NCBI GenBank assembly: GCA_024529925.1 | Contig: JAFEUB010000064.1 | Span: 310,001 to 374,000, forward strand | DNA length: 64,000 bases | Direction: 5' to 3' | Source: Ophthalmolycus amberensis | Taxonomy: Eukaryota; Chordata; Actinopteri; Perciformes; Zoarcidae | Part shown: one piece after another, positions 21,668 through 33,385 of the stretch | Layout of the letters: each line of letters opens with the position of its first letter | How positions within the stretch are numbered: position 1 is the stretch's first letter | Position numbers and translations under genes: made by a program | Notes under the pieces: model-generated | Told to the model about the DNA's origin: nothing | The model's input: the letters and a program-made list of their open reading frames with translations, nothing else | Databases searched by the model: none

Positions 21668-22615
21668 GAACGAATGATACGAGATAAACAATCAATATCG
21701 CCGCATGATGTTATGAAGCTCATTAGTTATTGAGGAGTAACTGCAAAGTAGACTGTAATTCCTTTGTTTGTCTTTAAAAACTAAATGACCTGATATATTA
21801 TCATTAGCCACATATAGACACAAACGAAGTGTGTATTTTCTGTAACGGTTTAATAAAAGCTGCTACTTTTATGGATCATATTGTAATATCTGCTCTTGCT
21901 ATGTCCCGGTATAGGCCTCTTTAAAGCAAAGGTGGGAATCAAATAGCAGTTTATAACTAGAATACATTTAAATTAATATGATTTCCTCCAACTAACTTTA
22001 TTTCTCCTTTGATTTGCTGTAATACCCCCGGACACACATTCATCTTTCCAAAGTAACTCAAAGTTACGTAAATTCAGGGAAATTGAGATGACTTTCTGTT
22101 TACAATGCTGTGGGATATCAAAGGTTAACTGGTTGCCAGTAAATGTAATCGATACTGTTTTCTGATTGCAAAATAAGCTTTCTTTGTGTTTACTGGATGA
22201 TGATTAGCTTTAGCCTAGAGACTTTCATCTGGCCCTCCCGTTATACACACATCTAGTCTTGAAAGAGCAATCGTAAAACATGGATAAAATCAAGTTCTGT
22301 GTGAAAGTATTCATGACAAAAACAACAGTTTGAAAAGAATCCCCTCCCCCGGTGTATAAAGGCCTTGAATCTGAACACGTATAATTGCCATTCTAGCAGC
22401 AGCCACTATGAGCAGGATTGCTATGAGCGTATGACATTTCATGGAACTCAGACGATGAATCCTACTGACTTTGTGAACCCCTGACTCTTCCTCTAGCGCC
22501 ACCGTGAGGTTGACATTTGTGGTTTCGGAGAGAAAAATCTCAGGACATCATCATGGTCATATTTTTATTTTGTCCAATTCTTTGGTTTATGACTAAATAC
22601 CTCGAATAATGATAT

Positions 22616-22776
22616 TGTAGGGGACGACCGAATTCACGGGGCCCCTTTAAGGAAAGGGGCGTAACCCGGGTGACAGGAAGTGAATGTGTTTTATGTTTTG
22701 TATGGATGGAAATAAACGGCCACGAGGTGCAGCCAAAGGGAATACTCGATTCCTTGTTTATTTCCACACACCTACA
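22616..22776 (+). repeat. Gypsy copy 3, 5' LTR (161 bp)
   Basis: Same length and same ctcgattcc variant as copy 2. Confidence 0.9.
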
Positions 22777-22816
22777 TTGGTGACCCTGACACTCCTGGAC
22801 GTTTCCAGAAGAAAGA

Positions 22817-23351
22817 ATGAAGACGCACGCAGTTTCGCTGAAACTGCCGGAGTTTTGGGAGACGCAAGCGGCGGTGTGGTTCGCTCAAACTGAGGCACAG
22901 TTCGCCCTCAGACATTACAGCGGACGCGACAAGATATTATTATGTCGTGGCGGCTCTCGGCAGTTCGACAGCAGGCAGAGTGGTGAGCATTCTGGAAAAT
23001 CCGCCAGAGAGGGATAAGTACAATACCCTGAAAGACCGGCTGTTGAACATTTTCGGGCTTTCGGACTCTGAGCGGGCTCGCCGGTTGCTTGCTCTGAATG
23101 GCCTCGGCGACAGCAAGCCGTCGGAGCTAATGGACAAAATGTTAGCGCTGCTAGGTAAACACGAGCCGGAGTTTCTGTTTATGGAACTTTTTCTGCAGCA
23201 GCTCCCGCTGCAGGTGCGGGCCGCTTTGGCCAACACCAGGATTACCGATTGTCGTGAGTTGGCCGAGGAGGCCGATAAGTTTTTTCTGGCGGGCCAACAA
23301 AGCTACACGGCCGCGTTGAGGCCGGCCCAAGCCACGGCGTGGCCAGGGTAG
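22817..23351 (+). pseudogene. Gypsy gag, copy 3, frameshifted
   Basis: Carries the same 2-bp deletion (near 22910) and the same TAG (23349-23351) as copy 2, so the two share a more recent origin in this part. Confidence 0.85.
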
Positions 23352-26300
23352 ACAACGATCGTCGCAGCAGCAGCAGCAGCGAGCCAACGGCGGAGAGCTA
23401 CCGGCCTGTGCTATTACCATGCAAGGTTTGGGCCACGGGCTACAAAGTGCCGTTCACCATGCAGTTTCGGCAGGACGGGAAATGCCAGGGCCGGCGCTCA
23501 GTAACTGCCATGGGCGTCGGTTGGGAAGGCAGGCTGTTGTTCATCCGGGACGACGTTTCCGGGCGGCGCTTTCTCTGCGACACGGGGGCGCAGAGGAGCG
23601 TTGTGCCTGCATCGCGGGTGGACATGCTGACGAACGGGCAGGGCCCCCCGCTGGAAGCCGCGAACGGTACCCCCATATGCACTTTTGGGACACGGTGCCA
23701 GGAGCTGTGTTTTATGGGGCAGCGTTTCAGCTGGGACTTTGTTACTGCCAAAATTGCCATTCCCCTGCTTGGTGCGGATTTCCTATGCGCTTATGGGCTA
23801 TTGGTGGACGTCAAGGGCCACCGCCTGATAAATGCTGTGACTTTTTGCTCTTACCCATGTACACTAAGTGGAGCGGGCTCTACCAGGTTGACCAACATGC
23901 TTGCAGCGGCTGATGAGTTTCTGCGTCTGCTGGCGGAGTTCCCAGACCTCTCGCAGCCCACCTTCTCCTCCTCCACGGTCAAGCATGGGGTGGAGCATCA
24001 CATCTCTACCACCGGCCCACCGGTACATGCCCGGGCCCGGCGCCTAGATCCAGCAAAGCTCACCATCGCCAAGATAGAGTTTGAAAACATGGAGCGCCTG
24101 GGCATCATTCGCCGCTCCGACAGTCCATGGGCTTCACCCCTGCACATGGCCCCGAAGCCTGGGGGCGGGTGGCGCCCGTGTGGAGATTATCGCCGGCTCA
24201 ACGAGGCAACAATTCCGGACCGCTATCCGGTTCCACATATCCAAGACTTTTCTACCCACTTGTCGGAGAGCGTGGTGTTTTCGAAAGTGGACCTGGTACG
24301 AGGTTACCATCAAGTGCCCGTTCACCCGCTGGACATTCCCAAGACTGCGCTGATCACTCCATTCGGCCTGTTTGAGTTCTTGAGGATGCCGTTTGGCCTA
24401 AAAAACGCAGCGCAGACGTTCCAGCGTCTAATGGACACGGTGCTGAGGGACCTGCCTTTCCTGTTCGTCTACCTGGATGACATCCTGGTGGCCAGTTCAT
24501 CAAGAGCGGAGCACAGGTCTCACCTCCGGACTCTATTCGAGCGACTCAGCCAGCACGGGTTGATCATCAACCCGGCTAAGTGCCAGTTTGGGTTGACCAC
24601 CATTGACTTTCTGGGTCACCGCATCACAAAGGACTGGGGCGCTTCCCCTCCCGGCAAAGGTGGCGGCAGTGACTAACTTTACACGCCCACTCACGGTGAG
24701 GGCCCTGCAGGAGTTTTTAGGCATGGTGAACTTTTACCATCGCTTTATTCCCCGAGCAGCGCAAGTGATGCGGCCCCTGTACGAAGCCCTGAAAGGCAAG
24801 GCCATCAAACAGCTGGTGGATTGGACTGAAGAGAGGGAACTTGCGTTTGTTGATGCGAAAACAGCTCTGGCAAGCGCAACAATGCTGGCACACCCGTCAC
24901 CTAAGCCCCCGATTGCAATCACCACGGACGCTTCGGACTACGCGGTGGGCGCGGTGCACGAGCAGTGGGTGAAAGGGGCGTGGCAACCGCTGGTCTTCTT
25001 CAGTCGACAGTTGCGGCCTAATGAGCGGAAATACAGCACGTTCGATCGGGAGCTCCTCTGCCTCTTTCTGGCCATTCGGCATTTCCGGTTCCTGCTGGAG
25101 GCTCGGCCGTTCACTGCGTTTGTGGATCACAAACCACTGACGTTTGCCATGAGTAAGAGCACCGAACCATGGTCTGCACGCCAGCAGCGGCAGCTCTCCT
25201 TCATATCAGAGTTTACCACGGATCTGCAGCATGTAGCGGGCAAGGAAAACCTGGTCGCAGACTGTCTCTCCAGGGCTGTCACCGGGGCTGTCCAGTTAGG
25301 ATTGGACTATAACAAGATGGCAGAGGATCAAGTTACCGACCCGGGCGTCCAGGAGTTGAGGACGGCAGTCACGGGACTGCGGTTGGAGGAGGTCCCGTTT
25401 GGCGAAACTGGCGTTACGCTCCTGTGCGACGTCTCCACAGGCCAGCCACGGCCGGTTGTTCCCGACAAATGGAGACAACAGGTTTTCAATGCTATTCATG
25501 GACTGTCCCACCCTGGCAAGAGGGCGTCTCAGAAGTTGATCTCAGCAAAATTTGTCTGGCACGGGCTGAAAAAGGATATACGGAAGTGGGCCGGGACTTG
25601 TGTGGTGTGCCAGCGCTCCAAGGTGCACCGTCACATAAAGGCCCCGTTAGTACAGTTCTCGGTGCCAGAAAGGAGGTTCGATCATGTGAATGTGGACTTG
25701 GTAGGACCTTTGCCCCCATCCCGTGGGTTCACACATCTCCTCACGATGGTAGACCGAACCACTCGTTGGCCAGAAGCTGTCCCGTTGTCATCAACAACGG
25801 CGGATGAGGTGGCTCGGGCATTTATTCAGGCTTGGGTCGCCAGGTTTGGAGCCCCAGCTGACGTTTCCTCGGACCGAGGCCCACAGTTTACATCAGAGCT
25901 GTGGAATGCAGTTGCAGGAAGCCTAGGGGTGAAGCTCCATCGCACTACCGCCTACCACCCGCAGGCTAATGGGTTATGCGAGCGGTTCCACCGGTCGATG
26001 AAAGCTGCTCTCCGGGCCAGCCTCAAAGACAGCAGTTGGGTGGACAGGCTCCCGTGGGTCATGTTGGGGCTCAGGACAGCCCCCAAAGATGATCTGCAAG
26101 CTTCATCGGCTGAGCTGGTTTATGGACAGCCACTGCGGGTCCCGGGGGAGTTCATCCCCAAAGTCACAGACCCTTAGGTCTGCAACCCAGCAGCGGGAAA
26201 CGCTCCTGGAAAAAGACAGGCTGTTTAAACCAGTGCCCACGTCGCAGCACGGCCTTCCGCAGTCATACGTCCCGTCCAGCCTCAGGTCAGCGGAGTATGT

Positions 26301-26649
26301 GTTTGTTCGCCAGGACGGCCACCGTGGACCCTTTCAACCCCCCTACGTCGGGCCGTTTCGGGTGCTGGAGACCGGAGACAAAACCTGCAAGGTCGACATG
26401 GGCGGCAAGCTGGAGTACGTGTCGGTTGACCGCCTTAAACCAGCACATCTGGACCTGGACCAACCTGTACGGTTGGCTGAACCCCCACGGCGGGGGCGGC
26501 CTCGTGCCCTCCCACCTCAGCACGACAGGACCCGGAGGGGGCCTTCAACAGGTGGTTCTGCCTCCGGCCCCAGAGACACGGAGTCGGGCTGGTCGGTTGA
26601 TCCGGGCCCCCAAACATTAATGGTTGGGACTAATCTCGGGAGTTGGTGA
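23339..26649 (+). pseudogene. Gypsy pol, copy 3, with two frame breaks
   Basis: The protease (DTGAQ) and RT (YLDD) frame runs from 23339 until a single extra T at about 24635 shifts it, just after the FLGHRITKD block at the end of the RT palm. The original frame resumes (24603-26177) through RNase H, zinc finger and the integrase DDE core, until a single extra A at 26176 makes a TAG. After that the pol frame continues in another phase into an Arg/Pro-rich tail that copies 1 and 2 lose. Private changes include ELLC for ELLG and EKDRLF for EKARLF. Confidence 0.9.
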
Positions 26650-26665
26650 ATTCTGGGGGGAGGCA

Positions 26666-26846
26666 TGTAGGGGACGACCGAATTCACGGGGCCCCTTTAA
26701 GGAAAGGGGCGTAACCCTGGTGACAGAGGGGGTTAAAGGGTGACAGGAAGTGAATGTGATTTATGTTTTGTATGGATGGAAATAAACGGCCACGAGGTGC
26801 AGCCAAAGGGAATACTCGACTCCTTGTTTATTTCCACACACCTACA
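26666..26846 (+). repeat. Gypsy copy 3, 3' LTR (181 bp)
   Basis: Has the 20-bp block; differs from copies 1 and 2 at gaatgtgattt (gaatgtgtttt in the others). Confidence 0.9.
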
Positions 26847-27084
26847 ATATCATAATTACAAAACACTAGCATGCTAACACGCTCAACTAACATGGCAATA
26901 TTACTATTTTTCCAGTTTACAATTATCATTGCAAGCAATGATCGGTGTTGGCCTCTCTCTTGTGTTGAGATGAGATGAACTGCAATTTGTCAAATGGAAT
27001 GTTTCTTTTTGAATATTGCGTTGAAAGAGCGATCTGAAGTTACTGTAAAAGCTTAATTGCTGCAGTATGTTGCAATAGATCGGG

Positions 27085-27300
27085 TATAAATAAACGGGGC
27101 TCTAAACTTTCAAACTTTGAACCCCACACTGAAGTTAGTTTGTCAGTCAATGTGTTATTTCCTCATCGCTCATACTTTGATCTCAACAATACGATAATAA
27201 AGCCTCTTATCGAATTGGATGTTAAAATGTAATATGTCACACAACATAAAAGCAGCCAGAGGGGTCACATCAGTCACAGGTTAACTACGATGCCAAAATC
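27085..27300. other. C1q 5'-flank relic, unit 3
   Basis: Same relic as at 6829-7037, starting with TATAAATA at 27085-27092 but with taaacgggg where units 1 and 2 have taaagggg. No C1q frame follows. The block 26847-28211 holds no gene. Confidence 0.6.
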
Positions 27301-28211
27301 TTAACTAATCAAACTTTTTTGATAGAAGAAAGAAATTGATCAATAACAAGCTTTGGTCTGGCATCCAACATGTTCATTGTCTTCTCTTCTTTGCATTGTT
27401 TGAACATCAAAGAACCAGATGTCAGGTCAATAAGCAGCATCGGCCGTTCAGCTAAAATCTTCAACTCTGCTGAATATTCTTTGCTTAAATAAAGGACAAC
27501 ACTCAGCAAAGTTTGTGTTGAATACTTTTATTTCTACAGACAATTTGGACCAAAATAACGATAATAATACGAATCTGGAAAGCAAAAGGGAAGAGAAAGC
27601 TGCTGAAGCTGAAGGGAAACATTAACAAATACTAAGTCAATACTTTTATATTTTTTAAATGTATTTGTTACTCTGAAGAACCAAACAGTTTGACAAAAAA
27701 TTCACACTGGAGAAAGTATATTGATATAAATGTGGCGAACATTAGTTTGACAATAACAGGATTATACAGAGTAATAATAGTATGAAGTGAACTCATCATG
27801 GAAAAATGTACCCATAAGTTTTATATAGACAAGCAACATTAACCTTAAGGGTAGCTGGTAATACAAGACTCAGCATTAACAAGACTCAAGAGACAAACTA
27901 GATTGTTCAGCTTTAGTTTAAATGTGTATCTCTATAAATATGTTATTAATATGATACTGTTACTCATCTCCTCCATGTAACTTAGAGGAATCATTTTCTT
28001 TCATGCATGTTCTTTTTTTAATCATGTTCGTCTCAAGAAGTGTTCTGATCAACAAGCTCAAATATTCTACACAATATAATGTATTAAATGTTTTCATGTA
28101 AGCAGAAAGGTTTGGTTCATCTATAAGCGTGACAGAGGTTTCAGTTGTCGGGTCAATAATGGGCCTGACTACTGGGATCCAATGTCAAACACTTCAGACA
28201 CTTGGTCCATT

Positions 28212-28531
28212 CTAAGGAGTGACTGGTACGCAGGGTTCAGTGTAATCTGTTAGCTTTTCCTCTTTGTGGTCTTCAAAATGGACAGGAACGCATTTGTTGT
28301 CAATTTTATCACAAGCCACAATCACTGGTTTTTTGGTCTTGTCAGGTCCTCCAATAACATTGCAATCGTTGTCGACTTTGATATCATATACCCACATGAC
28401 TTCACCACTGATGCACAAGTTTCCCCCCGTCACCACAGATCTTCCGGACCTCATCCAAATCCTCGAGGAAGGACTGCTTTGGTCTGTTTTTGCAGAAGTT
28501 TTCCTCGTCTTTTCCAATGTCCTCTAGGTAC
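28212..28531 (-). pseudogene. RNase A-type second coding exon, relic 3
   Basis: This relic keeps the Gly codon that is TGA in relics 1 and 2 and a longer stretch around DIKVDNDCNVIGG. It is broken differently: a run of six G (at about 28424-28429) carries one base too many, so the front (YLEDIGKDEENFCKNRPKQSF...CGDGG) and the back (NLCIS...CVPVHFE) lie in different frames. It also lacks the first coding exon. Because this relic and relics 1-2 carry different lesions, the exon may have been open when the units diverged. Confidence 0.8.
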
Positions 28532-29015
28532 CTGTATAATGAGATCAATGTTTAACTGCAAAGTAAATAGTATTTACAATGTAGTTTAATTACTTTGAAA
28601 TATGTAAATAAAGCAGTAGTGTGACATAAAAAACCTGTCATCAACTTCTATGAAATCAATATGAAATGTTGGTCAGTTGACAATATCATTTCTAAAATCC
28701 TGAAGTACACATCAGTAATGTATTATCTTGTTAAGAGAGAAACAAACACTTTATCCAACTATATTAAAGAGAATAAACCTAAAATCACTGGACAGTCTTA
28801 AGATTATTATAATCTTGGAAAACTATTGGGATATCGGGGGAAAAATTACAAATGAATTTGTTTCTGTTCTCATATTAAAAAGATTCTGTTCTCATATTAA
28901 AAAGACAAAAGTATTTTCCAACCAATGCTGTTTGTTGTTATTTCCAAATGATATGCACTTCTATTTATGTGTGTGTTTGGACTGCAGGCAATGAAGTTCA
29001 AGCATACATTTAAAT

Positions 29016-29460
29016 TAGTGCTTGGCAACAATTACAATTCAGTCGCTTTTGTAGTCCTCTCCTTTTCAACTCGTGTATTCTTTTTGTGATGGTGTGTCTT
29101 GAGGTTCATACGTGCCGTCATTCGTTGCGATCCTAAAGGTGTGTTCACTACCAAACGCGACGTGAACGCACCTTGAGAACGTTCCTCAGACCGACATCTT
29201 CCACAACACTAACCGGCTGCAATATCCACTTCTCTGCGGCATCTGTTAGCTTGTCTTGCTTTTGTTTATCTATACTTCTCCCACACGCTGCATCCAACGT
29301 AGTCTGCCGAGGCCTCCCTCCACCGCTGTCAGTGAGCAACGGACTTTCAAAAATAATAATAAAAAATAAAAAAACTGCGTTAACGCACGATAAAAAAATT
29401 GTCGGCGTTAATGAATTAATGCATTAACACGATAATAACGACTTAACTTGCCCAGCACTA
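29016..29460. mobile_element. hAT-like element, 445 bp (unit 3)
   Basis: Duplicate of 8726-9167 with small indels (for example gttcactaccaaac for gttcacaccaaac). Inverted ends and octamer flanks are preserved. Confidence 0.7.
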
Positions 29461-29491
29461 ATTGAAATGCATTGTATTATTTTGAAGCTTA

Positions 29492-29542
29492 AGATCCAAC
29501 TACCATACAACCTTCAGTGGTTTTTTGGTCAGTCAAATGTGA
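29492..29542 (+). pseudogene. C1q-like exon 3 tail relic 3
   Basis: Third copy of the 15-codon C1q tail with stop at 29540-29542. Confidence 0.8.
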
Positions 29543-30500
29543 GAATGAATGACTCCACAATAATTTGCGGAGATAAAGAATCAATACATATTTATCACCG
29601 CATACATTAAAATGTGTTATTCACTACTTACCACTACTTAAAAATCAGCTTAGAAATAAGAAAGTTCCTCCTATTATAAATTCAGAGAATTTGATTTAAT
29701 ATTATAAATAATATAAAAATGACTCCTCTCTGTTTATGTCGTAAGTCTGAGAGTTTTACTGTGGAAATCCATTTTCAGCAGATATCACTACACTCATCCA
29801 CAGCTAATCTCACATACAGCAGGACCCATCAACCCAATATGTTTGTGCACTTTATGACTGTATGCTCAAGGAAATCACTTGATTGCGATGATACACAAAT
29901 TTTGGAAAAAAAAGTTTCGTTTTATGCTGTCATTGACTGCTGACTTCTCACTCGTCTTAACCGTCCAGAAGGGGCCGCAAGTTAAAACAACTGCTTCTGT
30001 TCGAAATCTTGTTTCTGCTTGGGATTATGAATTGTTCCTTTGCAGATTTACACACCTAAGTAAACTGCAAATAAGTATTCCTGATCTATTTTCCCATCAA
30101 CACCAATGCATATGATCGTGATTACCAGCTGCTGGGCAAAAGTGAAGGTATGTCTGGGGGGTTACAAACCGGTCGTTGGACAGACCCAGAGAGCAGAACT
30201 CTCTGCTCCGCCAAGGTTACAAAATGTATAAAAATATATTCATTATTAACTGCCTTTTTATTGTGTATCAACAAAGGAGTTCTAAACTTTCAAAACTTTG
30301 AACCCCACACTAAAGTTAGATTGCCAGTCAATGTATTATTTGTTCCTCATCGCTCATACTTTGATCTCAACAATAAGATAATAAAGCCTCTTATCGAATG
30401 GGATGTTAAAATGGAATAGGTCAAACAACATAAAAGCAGCCAGAGGGATCACATCAGTCAGAGTTTAGGTGACTGAGGGATCTCGAATCAACTTGGAACG

Positions 30501-31841
30501 ATGAATTTTGCCATTTTATTGTTTGTTTTGCTTTTCTGCGGCTTGAATTTGGCCCAGAAATCGAATGATACTGTTGTCATTGAAAAAGAACTTGGAAATC
30601 TGTCATGCAATACTGATATATGTGGTTTCCTGAAAGAGTTTGGTGACATGAGAGAAAAACTCAGAGCTGTGGAAGCCAGGCTCAAGGACAGTGAAGCCAG
30701 GCTGAAGGACAGTGTGAACCAGATTGTGGAGCTGAGGAACAAAGGTAGAGTGAAGCTTTTTGATTGGTTTGAAGAGCATTTAATAAGCGATGTGTTAGTT
30801 GTGGAAATTACAAAAATGTGAAGAGGATATTTTCACTTTACAGAGAGAACAAAGGTGATGTTCAGTGCAGAGGCTGGAGCGAGAAGAGAAATTGGACCTT
30901 TCAACACGGAGACAACTCTCGTCTACAAAAAAGTGATAACAAACATCGGAAATGCCTACAACCAATTCACAGGTAACGGCATCATAGAAGACCTGCAGTA
31001 CCTTACTTGTTTAATTTGAGTATGAGTGAGGTATCTTCTATAATGGCTTAATGCATGCAGAAATCATCAGTAATCCCTGTGTCTGTAATCCAACATTAAA
31101 CACTTATGAGTATTGATAATCAGCGCAATTCCAGACTAATTCACGTGAACTGATAATAATCAATTAACCTGTAAACAAGCTCTGGCCTGCCTGTAAGTCA
31201 GACCAACTCAACGTGATTCAAATACACAGAACTTTATTTTAAATCCTATTTTTAAAGAAGCCAAATATGTCGGGATGAATTTTAAGGAAATTTGAGAACA
31301 CACTTTTTTATGTTTATGCTTATTTCCCCTTGAAGGAAAGCTGCAGCCTTAAAGGTGTCTTGGAGTATTAAATATTTCACTCGGTTGTTGGATACAAGCC
31401 AACGTAGACTGAATATGATGCCGTCAGACAGTGTGGGGGAATATAGATGTTCCAGAGAGAACTCAGCTCTGTAAAAATCATCTTTGTTAGTTACTTTGTC
31501 AGTCATTTGATAATGAGAAGATATAAACCAATAAACCAATAACTCCTTGTTCCCCCACAGGTATCTTTACTGCACCCGTTGCAGGTGTTTATTACTTTAC
31601 TATCTTCTATCTCGCTGGAGGAAACCATCAGGCAAAGCTGTCCCTCCTCAAGAACGGCCTGGTCATGGTCGTAACACAGAATCACAAAGCAATCCATGAA
31701 ACGTCTCGCAATGGAGGAAACGCAGTGTTTCTGCAGCTGCAGCAAAGGGACCACGTGCATGTGCGCATGGCTGAAAACTCAATTGTGTGGGGATCCAACT
31801 ATCATACAACCTTCAGTGGTTTTCTGGTCAGTCAAATGTGA
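30501..31841 (+). CDS. C1q-domain secreted protein, gene 3 (217 aa, diverged)
   Basis: Exons are 30501-30744, 30844-30972 and 31561-31841, in the same phases as genes 1 and 2, 217 residues. Exon 1 (signal peptide and coiled coil) is identical to the others. The changes fall in the C1q domain: GARREIG for GARAKIG in exon 2, and in exon 3 FYLAGG for FHHAGG, TQNHK for TENHK, GGNAV for GGNSV and DHVHVR for DQVYVR. The open frame is kept despite these changes, so the gene looks functional and may differ in ligand or surface charge. TATA-like box 30430-30435, poly(A) signal 32037-32042. Confidence 0.9.
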
Positions 31842-32814
31842 GAACGAATGATACGAGATAAACAATCAATATCGCCGCATGATGTTATGAAGCTCATTAG
31901 TTATTGAGTAATGACTGCAAAGTAGACTGTAATTCCTTTGTTTGTCTTTAAAAACTAAATTACCTGATACATTATCATTAGCCACATATAGACACAAACG
32001 TATGTAAACGAAGTGTGTATTTTCTGTAACTAGTTTAATAAAAACTGCTACTTACGATTGATCATATTGTAATATCTGCTCTTGCTATGTCCCAGTATAA
32101 GATGTGTTACACAGAGGTATAGAGGCCTCTTTAAAGCAAAGGTGGGAATCAAATAGCAGTTTATAACTAGAATACATTTAAATTAATATGATTTCCTCCA
32201 ACTAACTTTATTTCTCCTTTGATTTGCTGTAATACCCCCGGACACACATTCATCTTTCCAAAGTAACTCAAAGTTACGTAAATTCAGGGAAATTGAGATG
32301 ACTTTCTGTTTACAACGCTGTGGGATATCAAAGGTTAACTGGTTGCCAGTAAATGTAATCGATACTGTTTTCTGATTGCAAAATAAGCTTTCTTTGTGTT
32401 TACTGGATGATGATTAGCTTTAGCCTAGAGACTTTCATCTGGCCCTCCCGTTATACACACATCTAGTCTTGAAAGAGCAATCGTAAAACATGGATAAAAT
32501 CAAGTTCTGTGTGAAAGTATTCATGACAAAAACAACAGTTTGAAAATAATCCCCTCCCCCGGTGTATAAAGGCCTTGAATCTGAACACGTATAATTGCCA
32601 TTCTAGCAGCAGCCACTATGAGCAGGATTGCTATGAGCGTATGACATTTCATGGAACTCAGACGATGAATCCTACTGACTTTGTGAACCCCTGACTCTTC
32701 CTCTAGCGCCACCGTGAGGTTGACATTTGTGGTTTCGGAGAGAAAAATCTCAGGACATCATCATGGTCATATTTTTATTTTGTCCAATTCTTTGGTTTAT
32801 GACTAAATACCTCT

Positions 32815-32835
32815 AATAATGATATAATTACAAAA
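32815..32835. other. Empty Gypsy integration site in unit 4
   Basis: The sequence aataatgatataattacaaa runs straight through the point where units 1-3 hold the Gypsy element. It has a single ATAT and lacks the cat that follows the right-hand duplication in the filled units. It shows that the element inserted in an ancestor of units 1-3 after unit 4 separated, or that unit 4 never received it. Confidence 0.8.
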
Positions 32836-33051
32836 CAGTAGCATGCTAACACGCTCAACTAACATGGCAATATTACTATTTTTCCAGTTTCCAATTATCA
32901 TTGCAAGCAATGATCGGTGTTGGCCTCTCTCTTGTGTTGAGATGAACCACAATTTGCCAAATGGAATGTTATTTTTGACTTATTGCGTTGAAAGAGCGAT
33001 CTGAAGTTACTGTAAAAGCTTAATTGCTGCAGTATGTTGCAATAGATCGGG

Positions 33052-33270
33052 TATAAATAAAGGGGCTCTAAACTTTCTAAACTTTGAACCCCACGCTGAA
33101 GTTAGTTTGCCAGTCAATGTGTTATTATTTCCTCATCGCTCATACTTTGATCTCAACAATACGATAATAAAGCCTCTTATCGAATTGGATGTTAAAATGT
33201 AATATGTCACACAACATAAAAGCAGCCAGAGGGGTCACATCAGTCACAGGTTAACTACGATGCCAAAATC
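33052..33270. other. C1q 5'-flank relic, unit 4
   Basis: TATAAATA (33052-33059), the aactttgaaccccac block and cataaaagcagccagagg are present as in units 1-3, and the ATG at about 33259 is again followed by a stop after four codons. Confidence 0.6.
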
Positions 33271-33385
33271 TTAACTAATCAAACTTTTTTGATAGAAGAA
33301 AGAAATTGATCAATAACAAGCTTTGGTCTGGCATCCAACATGTTCATTGTCTTCTCTTCTTTGCATTGTTTGAACATCAAAGAAC

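Larger units (their letters stand above)
11601..21741. repeat. Tandem segmental unit 2 (mosaic of types B and A)
   Basis: The left part of this unit, up to at least 13816, shares variants with unit 3: a 2-bp gag deletion, shortened sequence near 12078-12107, and several single-base differences. The right part, from about 14330, matches unit 1 without any difference noticed. The switch lies inside the Gypsy pol gene. Confidence 0.85.
22616..26846 (+). mobile_element. Ty3/Gypsy LTR retrotransposon, copy 3
   Basis: Third duplicate of the same insertion, with LTRs 22616-22776 and 26666-26846 and ATAT flanks. It lacks the nested hAT, shares the gag deletion with copy 2, and has its own indels in pol. 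Confidence 0.95.
21742..31914. repeat. Tandem segmental unit 3 (type B)
   Basis: This unit has the same order of parts as units 1 and 2 but many private differences in its right half, including single-base insertions in pol, a different RNase relic and amino-acid changes in the C1q gene. Near 21907 it lacks about 22 bp that units 1 and 2 have. Confidence 0.85.
31915..33385. repeat. Partial tandem unit 4 without Gypsy
   Basis: This block follows the third C1q gene and repeats the left side of the unit (C1q 3' flank with AATAAA at 32037-32042, then the dispersed repeat). It passes straight through the Gypsy insertion point at about 32825 and continues into the C1q promoter relic. Homology to units 1-3 breaks at about 33385. 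Confidence 0.8.
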
